A stretch of DNA of 64,000 nt, from positions 1 through 64,000 of the forward strand of contig JAIVFH010000021.1 of NCBI GenBank assembly GCA_025765595.1, written 5' to 3'. The translations under genes were made by a program, and so were the position numbers. Positions 55,929 through 64,000 of this stretch are shown one piece after another. The DNA comes from Obelidium mucronatum. Taxonomy: Eukaryota; Chytridiomycota; Chytridiomycetes; Chytridiales; Chytriomycetaceae. The notes under the pieces were generated by a model. The model was given only the letters and a program-made list of their open reading frames with translations. It did not search any database and had not been told where the DNA came from. Within the stretch, counting starts at the first letter, position 1. Every line of letters begins with the position of its first letter.

Positions 55929-56151
55929 TCATGCCATTGAGGATACTGGTGTTTGTAAGGAACCAATCGAGGGGAGGGTCGTTGGAGGGCTTTGTTGATG
56001 AGTTTGAGCAGTGCCACATTCAACAATCAAACAGTCTTTCGAACAGTACAAGTCGCCTTCCCAAGTCGATCTTCCGCAGTGGCACCTACAAGTAATTCGT
56101 AAGTTCAACTATTGACAAGTATGCTCTGTCCCACCAGTTGAGATCACTCAT
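55929..56151 (-). CDS. Ecl1-like zinc-binding protein, array copy 3
   Basis: Exon 1 56151-56135 (MSDLNW), exon 2 56085-55929. Core WCHCGRSTWEGDLYCSKDCL. The frame ends at TGA (55931-55929) just after LQTPVSSMA, where other members carry TPPSSP and continue. Past that TGA the same frame stays open to 55545 and has DILQVALSPSS, vaguely like the LAF.SR tail block. A stop, a readthrough site or a point mutation are all possible. Confidence 0.6.
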
Positions 56152-56397
56152 ATTGTTTTTTCTCCTTGATGAATCTAAACTAAAAATAAAGACACTTTAG
56201 GGGTATGAATCACTTTCAAAAAATGTAGAATTATTATTAGCGTCTAATTGAATTTTGATTGGAAGTTGGAACCCGCTGCAGTCAAGTGCCACACCATAAC
56301 TACCACCAAAACTGCACCAAAACGCCAAAATTCGTCAATGAACTACTTTTATTTACACACTATAAGGAACCAAAAAGGAATATAAGAAATGGTGACT

Positions 56398-56948
56398 TCA
56401 CTTTCTACGTCTGTCCTTGAATGAAATGCAACCATACGAAAGTTGAATCAAAGCATTTGTGTTTGTGTACGCCTCCAATGCCAGACTGTCACCTGCAGCT
56501 TTCACGTTCCTGGAACCAAAAGACTCGAATGATCTTCCAGAAGACGGTGAGGGTTGCATGACGGGGTATATTTTTGCGGTCGTTGGCGAAGCCATCCAAG
56601 ACATCTCTGGTTTTGGAAATTGAGTCAGCTGTCTCGGTTGATGCATTTCAAAAGAAGCGACGGTTGTCTTTGCGTAGGTGTGGCTCCCCAGGTTGTAGGT
56701 GCGATCGCGGGCTACTGTTCCTTATCGCCGCCACATTTGTATCCAAATCAAAGTCTGCGATCCGGCAGCTTGTGGAACAATAAAGGCCTTCGCTGATTCG
56801 TTTCCCACACATACACCTTTTATATTGTTTGTTTATGATTAATCGTCGATCGATAGCATGAATAATAAAAGCCAGAGTGTGATATTGATTGGTTCGAGTT
56901 CAGCCAATGATACCCGATCACTCCCAACGCTTACCAGTTGACATCCAT
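56398..56948 (-). CDS. Ecl1-like zinc-binding protein, array copy 4
   Basis: Exon 1 56948-56935 (MDVNW), exon 2 from 56816. Core WCMCGKRISEGLYCSTSCRIADFD. The zero frame ends at 56648 (TTT TGA A, 60 residues). The +1 frame across that codon gives EMHQPRQLTQF...PSPSSGRSFESF...ALIQLSYGCISFKDRRRK to 56398 (143 residues), a tail resembling copies 5-7. An alternative is a 100+ nt intron from AAT|GTGGCG to GAGACAG. Confidence 0.65.
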
Positions 56949-57169
56949 GACTATTGATTTGTTCAAATATTGATTTATCTGCGCAGGTTCGTTTTGTATG
57001 ATATTAATGAATGGCAACTTTTCGTATTTTGTGATCGGCTTCTCTCTTTTTTATTTTTCGGATCGGCCACGCCAATCATACATGCACCCAATCACGCAAA
57101 AATGAACTCTTTTTTACTGTTGTAAATATCTACACTCTTTCTTCCAACATCATAAATAAAGCCTCATTT

Positions 57170-57642
57170 CTAAATACTATAATTCGGTTTCGTTTGCTCC
57201 GGCGACATCCAGAGTCTTCTCCTTGATGAAAATGCAAGTTGTGTATAAACAGAATCCGCTCCATTTGTACCAGAAGGACTGTGAATTATTGCTGTGGGAG
57301 ATATCGATTGCGAATAATACTGAAACGAAGGAAGACTTCCAGACAAGGGACTGGGGCTTCTAATACTACTGGCGTTGCTGATTGCTTGAACAATGTTCAA
57401 TCGGTTCAAGAGCACTTTCTGATGGTGCTGGCGGAATACTGAAGATTCACCAGTTGCAAGTGGCTTACAACTGGTGTTCGTGGTATCTCTGGTCTTGCAG
57501 TTCGTGGAGCAATAGAAGCTTTCTTCTGTTGTGGCTCTACCGCAAACGCACCTTTTTTTTCGTAGACTTCAGTTTAGTTACCCTGTTTCGATGATTCGCG
57601 CTAGAGAGCAGATTCCAAAACAAACCAGTTGAGATCAGACAT
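57170..57642 (-). CDS. Ecl1-like zinc-binding protein, array copy 5 (intact)
   Basis: Exon 1 57642-57626 (MSDLNW), exon 2 57551-57170, 132 residues without interruption. Core WCVCGRATTEESFYCSTNCKTRD; the tail has a helix (HHQKVLLNRLNIVQAI), a Ser/Pro-rich stretch and the conserved YTQLAFSSRRR near the end. One of two copies that define the full-length family architecture in this array. Confidence 0.75.
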
Positions 57643-57883
57643 GTTTCAAGATCTGGGCAGTTATTCAAGAAATTGAGGGAAAAAAAAAAGAAAAAATGCC
57701 GGAAGGGTTGTTTCGGAATGAACGGTAACTAGAAAATTTTCAACCACATACGGCCGCTATGACTCACTGATAGGAGAATTGGAGAATCATCTTATTATTT
57801 TATTCCATATCCGCGTTAAATAACCCGTAAAATAGAAAAGAGTTCTAAAAAAAATAATAGAATTTTGTGTCTAACGAACCCAA

Positions 57884-58441
57884 CTATATTCTTCTCCTAG
57901 ATCTGCTATGAAACGCCAGCTGCGCAAAGACATCCATCATTCCTTGTCCTTCTTCAGAAAGATGTTCGACAGAAAAGCGTAGAATTGGACTGCTGGGCGG
58001 AGTTTCAATGTGTAACCGAGGCCGTTTCAAAGCTTGCTGTTGTTGTGTTGCTGATGAAGGAGAAGCCTTGAAACTACATTGCGGCAGACTATTGCTGGCT
58101 TTTAAGCTTTTGCATGCCGTGTGGAGAGAGTTGGTATCGTTGTGCTGGCACTTTATCGAACAGTAATTGAGGCTGTAGAGTGTTTGTTTGCCACAGATGC
58201 ACCTATTTCGAATCAAGAAACGTTAGAATCTTTTGGCATAGATATCCAGTCTCAGATATGATGAAGTTGAGATTGGAAGTCAAAAGCGGTGTGGCTTTGG
58301 GGGTCGCTCCAAGAAATCCTTCCCCTTCATCGACTTGAACTTTATCAAAGTTGTTGGCATTTCGAAAGTGCAAGGAAGTCCAAGAATGGGTATGCAATCG
58401 AGTCGAAAGAGGAAAACTAACCAGTTGAGATCGAGTTCCAT
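57884..58441 (-). CDS. Ecl1-like zinc-binding protein, array copy 6 (intact)
   Basis: Exon 1 58441-58422 (MELDLNW), exon 2 58202-57884, 112 residues. Core WCICGKQTLYSLNYCSIKCQHND; tail with KRPRLHIETPPSSPILRF and VFAQLAFHSRSRRRI at the C-terminus. The basic KRPR and SRSRRR stretches may be nuclear signals. The intron of 219 nt is the longest of the array. Confidence 0.78.
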
Positions 58442-58926
58442 ATTGACGTTGGTTGTTCGTGCTGTTTTTTTTTTCTTGGTTCACCGATCCCAATTCTTTT
58501 TTTAACGCAAAAAAACAAAAAAAATTGTCATTGGAAGCTGACGTCACAAGTGCACGCTCAACAACAGATGAACAAAAAAGGCCCCGAAAGATGAGATAGA
58601 AGTCCATTGGAGTAACTTTAGAGATTGTACCAACGACTGTCATGATATGCCTTTGAAGAATTGCGTGTGGGATAGAAGTGTCTAACCACAAAGAGAAGAT
58701 ATCAAATCAAATGAACAACTCCTTTTTTACTGGATGTATACAATATAATATATATAGACAACTTGAGAGAGAACAAGTGAGGGGGGGCAATCAGAGAAGA
58801 AAAAACGAGTACATCAGTAAGCAAATCCGAGGAGAGATAAAAAACATAAAAAAAACGAGTGGTATTTATACAAAATACAGGCGTCCGAAATACATAGGTG
58901 TTTATCGCGAGAAGGTGGGCACGAGT
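58442..58926. other. Intergenic between Ecl1-like copies 6 and 7
   Basis: 485 bp, A/T-rich with short T and A runs. No gene recognised; presumably promoter of copy 6 and terminator of copy 7. Confidence 0.5.
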
Positions 58927-59632
58927 TTAAATACGTCGCTTGCGACAGGAGAAAGCCAAGCTGCTGTAGAGCTCTTCCGGCTCGATATTCTTTGACTGAA
59001 CCAAGCGAAAGTGAGCAAAAGATGGACTCGAAGGAGGTGTAACGACAGAATTCATGCGAGGTCTTTTCGCTGAGATTGGAATGGCTTGAGCGCCGGCATC
59101 CGCCTTTGCAACAGCAACTTGGAAAGGGCACGAAATAAAGTTGAAAGTACCAAGGCTTTGGTCAATGTACACGTAATGGTGGTCCTTCGACTGTTGTGGG
59201 GAAACAGCAACTGGTTCACAGTTCGCTTGGGAGCATCATTAACATGGCAGTGTCAGCCTTCCTGCAAGCGGCTGAGCAGTAAAGGGATTCAGTAAGTGTT
59301 TGCTTGCCACACTGACACCTGGAAACAGAAACAGTTAGCTTATCAATGAAATGCGGGGTTGTTATCAAAATGCTTATCAAAGCAACAATAGTCCGACTAC
59401 TAAACATTCGCACGACGAAAGCGGAAGATGAGCTTGAGTCCTTTCTGAGGCTACATCTGTCCAAAGTGTGGCTCAAAGCCTAGTGCCCCCTTTGGCTCAT
59501 ACTGCCTAATTGGATCCACTATCGTCCCCCAAACAATAGCCTACAACATGTCGAGACTCGCATGCCCACAGCAAATAGGGATACAGAGCGCGGAAAGAAG
59601 CGAACCGGGACTCACCAATTCAAGTCGGACAT
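58927..59632 (-). CDS. Ecl1-like zinc-binding protein, array copy 7
   Basis: Exon 1 59632-59616 (MSDLNW), exon 2 from 59318. Core WCQCGKQTLTESLYCSAACRKAD. The zero frame ends after only 39 residues at CTG TGA A (59216). The +1 frame directly across it runs to 58927 and contains KRPRMNSVVTPPSSPSFAHF and YSSLAFSCRKRRI, the same blocks as intact copy 6, giving 135 residues. No in-phase intron that would join the two frames was found. Confidence 0.72.
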
Positions 59633-59839
59633 TGTTGCGTGTTGATTGATACGTGGTTTTTTTTTTTGTAAATTGTTGAGCAAGATGCACAAGCCCAAGA
59701 AAACCTGAACGTAAAAATGAATCATCGCCAAAAAAACGACTACAATCTTTATTATCCGTCTGAAATTGGTTAAGAAGGGGAACATAGTACTTCTATAAAT
59801 CTAGTATTTAACCGGAAAACTCCCTGCAGCGTTCAAGAA

Positions 59840-61099
59840 TCAAAACATGAAGAATCCAACAGACAAGGCCAAAGAAACGGTTGTCAACACTTGAGCAGCA
59901 GAAGAGTTGTACAAGTTGTTTGGCTTGGCTGCGGCGGGAGCGGCAGCTGCGTACGATGCCGCAGCCGCGTTGCTTCCAGTGGTTGCAGTTTCTGGAACGT
60001 TTCCAGCTGGCGCGTATTTGCCAGTGGTGGAAGCTTCTGGTGTGTTTCCAGCAGGAGCGTACTTGCTGGTGGTAGTAACTGCTGCAGCAGTTGTAGTCGT
60101 TGCAGCTGGCGCGTACTTGGTGGTTGTAACTTCAGCGGCAGTGGTAGTTTCTGGAGTGACACCACCTGGGCTGTACTTAGTCGTAGTGGTCACCGCAGCG
60201 GTGGTACCTGCAGTGGTTTCAGCAGCCTTGGTAGTGGCCTGTTTGGTAGTTGTGGTGGTCGCAGTGGTTGTGGTTGTTGGCTTGGCCGTAGTAGTGGTGG
60301 TGGTGGTTGTGGTTGTTGGCTTGGACGTTGTAGTGGTGGTGGTGGTTGTGGTTGTCTTGGCAGCAGTGGTCGTAGTAGTAGTAGTCGTTGTTTTTGGCTT
60401 AGTAGTAGTGGTGGTAGTTGTTGTTGTGGTGGTTGGCTTCTTGGTTGTCGTCGTGGTTGTGGTTGTCTTTGTCTTAAAAGAAATGTACTGTTCAGTTACG
60501 TTGACACGTATTGTTCGAAAGAGAAAATACAACACCTTTTTCTTGCATCCTTTGTCGTTGTCGTAACAGAGACCTCCATAAGAGTGAGATCCGGTGTAGC
60601 GAATAGCTGGAAAGAATGTTTGAAATCAGTACATGGAATACAACGACTAGTCATTCTAACCTGTGATCGCCAAACTTTCAATTGGATCGTATGCTTTCAC
60701 CACAGAAACTGAACAGTCTCCGGAGCTTCTGCAGGAACCAACACCCTTGCAGGTGAAAGTCACATCTTCATCACCAATGCTCTTGGGGGTAACACTCTTT
60801 TTGGTGTACTTTCCGAAAGCATTCTCAGGGTCGCAAACGTAAGTAACCTTGTTGACAACGTGGACAACGTGCCCAGAGACAGACTTGCCCGTGACAACCT
60901 CGACTTGAACGTTGAACTCGTCCGACTCGACGGCATAGAACGTTCCAGGCTTGCTGAACTCGTAGAGTGTAGATTGGAAGGTGTAAACCCACGGGTCTCC
61001 AATGATTTTGCAGGTTGCTTGAGATGGCGGGCAGTAGCTGTTGCTTTCAGCCTTTGCAAGAGCGGCGGCACCCAGAAGGAGAAGTCCTGGAAGAATCAT
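59840..61099 (-). CDS. VWD-like, Thr-rich GPI-anchored surface protein, copy 1
   Basis: Exons 61099-60661, 60606-60536, 60472-59840, 380 residues. Signal peptide MILPGLLLLGAAALAKAES; Cys-containing domain (CKIIGDPWVYTFQSTLYEFSKPGTFYAVES...VQVEVV) that resembles the start of a von Willebrand type D domain (GDPH.xTFDG...); YTGSHSYGGLCYDND exon; then about 100 residues of Thr runs with KP breaks and repeats of (S/T)KYAPAGN; hydrophobic C-terminus after NSSAAQ as a GPI signal. Probably a heavily O-mannosylated wall or adhesion protein. Confidence 0.8.
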
Positions 61100-61571
61100 A
61101 GTCTCTGGAGGGAGTTTTTTTCAGTGAAAATTAAAATTGAGGAACATTCGAGCGGTTTTTATACCTACTTCTGTGGCTAGTGCCCTTTTAATCAATATTC
61201 AACTGCATAAGCCCAAGAAGGCGCGCGAATGACAAAACACATTCGCAACGCACTTAAAGTAATTTCAATATTCCAAATGTCCAGCATTGCCAGCTTAATA
61301 CTCGGAGTTAGTTGAATTTGCTGCTGCCAAAGGTTGAGACGCATCAGACGCTTCCAGACACAGGTCAGACGCATTCTTCCATCAAATGAAATTTACGTTG
61401 AACATCAAAAAAATGAAAAGCAAATAGAGTTCCAAGCATATTGGGTAGCGGAATACAGAAGGAACACAGGAACTCTTCTTTTATTCTTTTTAATTTCATA
61501 GTAAAAAACACAAACATATATCCACCTGTGGCATTTAAAATCTGCAACAGTCTAAAAGATCTATTTGTCAT
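61100..61571. other. Intergenic with TATA box for GPI-protein copy 1
   Basis: Minus-strand TATAAAAA at 61156-61163, about 57 bp upstream of the ATG at 61099. The rest holds the 3' region of copy 2; no gene recognised. Confidence 0.5.
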
Positions 61572-62850
61572 CTAGAGAGCCAGGAAACCAGCAACGACAG
61601 TCAACGCAATAGTAGACATCACTTGAACAGCGGACGACTGGTACAAGTTTGGCTTGCTTCCAGCTGGAACGTAAGTAGCGGAGCCGTTGGCAGTTGTAGC
61701 CGCTGGTTTTCCGGCATATGCGGCACCAGTTGTAGTTTCTGGAGCGTTTCCGGCTGGGGCGTACTTTGCAGTTGTGGTGGTAGTGGCGGCATCAGCAGTG
61801 TTTCCAGCTGGCGCGTACTTGAAAGTGCTGGTGGTGGTCACATCCGGTGTGTTTTCGGCAGGAGCATACTTGGAGGTGGTGGCGGCTTTGGTAGTAGTTT
61901 CTGCGGTGTTTCCAGCTGGCGCGTATTTGGTAGTGGTGGTGGCAGCAGTGGTGGTAGCGTCTGGGGTGTTGGGAGCTGGAACATACTTTGTGGTTGTTGT
62001 AACGGCTTGGGTGGTAGTAGTTTCACCCTTGGTGGTGGTGTTCTCGGCAGCCTTGGTGGTTGCTTGAGTTGTAGTTGTAGTTGTTGTTGTTGTGGTTGGC
62101 TTTGCAGTAGTTGTCGTCGTGGTGGTTGTGGTGGTTGGCTTAGTCGTGGTAGTTGTGGTGGTAGTTGTGGTAGTTGGCTTAGTTGTGGTGGTTGTGGTAG
62201 TAGTAGTGGTCTTTGTAGTCTTTGTTGCCTTCGAAGTTTTGGTCTTTGTAAGACGAGGAGTCAGTATAGAGGCATTAATTTGAAAAATAAATTACCCTCT
62301 TGGTTCCACACTCATTGTCGTAACAGAGACCACCGTAAGAGTGAGATCCAGTGTAACGGATCCCTATTTATTCAATAAAAAATAGGTAAGTATAGTTCAA
62401 CTGTGTCCTTATCATTTTCGAACCTGTGATGGCAAGACTGTGAATAGGGTCGTATGCCTCAACCACAGAGACGTAGCAGTCCCCTCTACGCTTGCAAGAT
62501 CCAACTCCGACACAGCTGAAAGTCTTGGCTTCATCGATTTTGTCAGCAGTAACAGTCTTCTTTGTGTATTTTCCCTCAGAGTTGTCTGGGTCACAGATGT
62601 AGGTGAGCTTGTCGACAACGTAGACAGTGTTTCCAGCAACCGACTTTCCCTTCACAACTTCGACTTGGATAGTCATTTCATCGGACTCGATGGCATAGAA
62701 CCAGCCGGGTTTGCTGAACTCGTAGAGGGTTGATTGGAAGGTGTACACCCATGGGTCTCCAATGATCTGACAGGTTGCGTCAGATGGCTTGCAGTAGCCG
62801 TAGGCCTTAACGAGGGAGAGAGTGCTCAGGAGGAGAAGTGCGGGAAGCAT
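61572..62850 (-). CDS. VWD-like, Thr-rich GPI-anchored surface protein, copy 2
   Basis: Exons 62850-62424, 62363-62296, 62243-61572, 388 residues; intron positions and phases equal copy 1. Signal peptide MLPALLLLSTLSLVKAYG (start chosen because the upstream in-frame part is unrelated), CQIIGDPWVYTFQSTLYEFSKPGWFYAIES, YTGSHSYGGLCYDNECG, Thr runs, repeats of TKYAPAGNT, and a hydrophobic GPI-signal end (SSAVQVMSTIALTVVAGFLAL). Confidence 0.8.
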
Positions 62851-63236
62851 AGCGGGGGTTTTGGAGAGAAATTGGTTTGGTGGTTTTCCAGATCTCCTTT
62901 TTAGGCTTGCAGTTTGTGATTTGATTAAAAGCTCGCGCCATAAAAATATACGTATTCGGATGTAATCCAACGTAGCAGAGCTTAAACAAGAGAATCAAAT
63001 GATAATGCTTTGTTGCCTGCTGTGCTTGGCCAAGCGAATACCAGCGGAAGTGATATGCTTACAAGATGCTTAGACACCCACCGCCAGTGAGACGCATCAT
63101 CATCGTATCACGTAAAATAAGAGAAAACACAGCGGAACATCGGAACATCAAGATACTTCTATATCCAAATTACTGCCATCCACATATCACATCGCAAACG
63201 AAAGAAAGAATTCCCAAAAAAAAAGACAGACTTCAA
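62851..63236. other. Intergenic
   Basis: 386 bp upstream of GPI-protein copy 2 and downstream of the partial gene at the right edge. No gene recognised. Confidence 0.5.
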
Positions 63237-64000
63237 TCAATTCTCAGTGCCAGCGACTTTAGCTGGAAGATAGACGCCATCTTGTTCTGTTCCAATAACG
63301 GTTACTACCACTTCTTCCGGACTCGTTCCCGGCTGTGGCTCTGCTTTGCTGCCCAAATCTTGACTTTTATCCCCACTTGAACTGCCAAAACGGAGACTGT
63401 GTTTTCCCAAGTGCGATGGCTCCAAAAAGTGACTTTTCTTGTGCGTGCTTACACTATAGGACAGGGATTGGGTTAAGAGCCGATTTGGCAAAAGAAAAAA
63501 AAAGAAACGTACTTTGTGATTGAAGTTGAGATATTATTCAACAATTTCTTGACATCAATCTTTCCTTTTGGCGTTGGTGTCACAGTTCGCAAGCTACTGT
63601 CTACGACGCGAACTTCTGTTGAGCTGCTGTGGATGCTAATGGCATCTTTCAAGTCTTCGAATTTGATGGGTGTGTCTGCCCTCTATATCAAACTCGGTCA
63701 GAAAAAACAGCCAACAAAGATCAAAAGCCATGCACTCACAAAAGAAGCACCAGATCTCACACTTTCGACGTCCTTCTTCCCGACTCCCAGCCCTTCGGAC
63801 GGACGAGTAGCCAACTTGGCGATGGACACGACACTCAATCCTCCCTCAACAACACCTGAATATCGCTTGCCTCCGATACTGACAGCAGATTGGGACAAGT
63901 CTACACCAGACTCACTTGTTGTGTGAAACTCTTCCCCAATCTTGGCCTTGACTTCATCCACATTGATCAAATTGGATTCATAGAGTAACGGCAAGATTTC
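63237..64000 (-). CDS. Unknown protein, 3' part only (continues past the right edge)
   Basis: Coding blocks on the minus strand: LLYESNLINVDEVKAKIGEEF ... AVSIGGKRYSGVVEGGLSVV (to about 63747), then FEDLKDAISIHSSSTEVRVVDSSLRTVTPTPKGKIDVKKLL (about 63670-63520) and a last exon with EEVVVTVIGTEQDGVYLPAKVAGTEN, stop at 63237. Short introns separate them. No family recognised. The 5' end is missing. Confidence 0.5.

Noticed and set aside
59891..62378. Long plus-strand frames rich in Val, Gly, Ser and Cys
   Set aside because: They are the antisense of Thr (ACN) codon runs of the two GPI-protein genes; the minus strand has signal peptides, splice sites and domain motifs.
1..64000. TGA used as a sense codon throughout
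   Set aside because: Several clear genes (spherulin-like copy 1, CIAO2, CaMK-like copy 1, G-patch gene) end properly at TGA, so global reassignment does not fit.

Overview
This is a nuclear segment of a fungus, most likely a zoosporic (chytrid-type) early-diverging lineage. Protein-coding genes carry short GT-AG introns, mostly about 45-140 nt with a few longer, and there is a Ngaro-type tyrosine-recombinase retrotransposon. Gene content is fungal: an ARE-type sterol acyltransferase, spherulin-4-like proteins, Ecl1-like zinc proteins, GPI-anchored Thr-rich wall proteins and YANK-type kinases. The taxon is inferred from content, not proven. No rRNA, tRNA or CRISPR array was recognised.

Layout. 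0.1-5.8 kb: a near-intact Ngaro element (gag with an intron, RT-RNase H, tyrosine recombinase, split direct repeats A1...B1-A2-B2) inserted in the first exon of a spherulin-4-like membrane protein gene (to 7.1 kb). 7.3-12.3 kb: a polytopic membrane protein gene, a pseudophosphatase-like gene of the Siw14/OCA family, a mosaic of gene relics, and a frameshifted second spherulin-4-like gene. 12.4-22.1 kb: PP2C phosphatase, TLC-like membrane protein, F-box protein, G-patch protein, a Gln-rich HTH protein and a small mitochondrial-type membrane protein. 22.3-28.4 kb: three tandem YANK-like kinases. 28.4-32.6 kb: a NIPA magnesium transporter and a UBE3D-like E3, divergently transcribed. 32.7-37.5 kb: two CaMK-type kinases (the second frameshifted) flanking small genes rich in KxKFRxxV motifs like the kinase tails. 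37.8-44.2 kb: a membrane/polyQ/SAM protein, sterol acyltransferase, an unknown protein and CIAO2. 44.4-48.6 kb: two zinc-finger paralogs and two CRAL-TRIO paralogs. 48.7-50.7 kb: fumarase. 50.9-59.6 kb: seven Ecl1-like zinc-protein genes, all on the minus strand, interrupted by a coiled-coil gene and an acyl-CoA synthetase. 59.8-62.9 kb: two VWD-like GPI-anchored Thr-rich proteins. 63.2-64 kb: the 3' part of an unknown gene.

Two things stand out. First, tandem duplication is the dominant mode of gene birth (YANK x3, Ecl1-like x7, CRAL-TRIO x2, C2H2 x2, VWD-GPI x2, CaMK x2, spherulin-4 x2). Second, many conserved reading frames, including housekeeping fumarase, are continued only after a +1 shift, several of them exactly at a TGA codon, and two genes have an in-frame TGA. 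This is either a run of assembly insertions or decayed copies, or unusual decoding; reads, RNA and proteome data would decide. Exon boundaries given here were deduced by eye from splice motifs and phase and should be treated as models.
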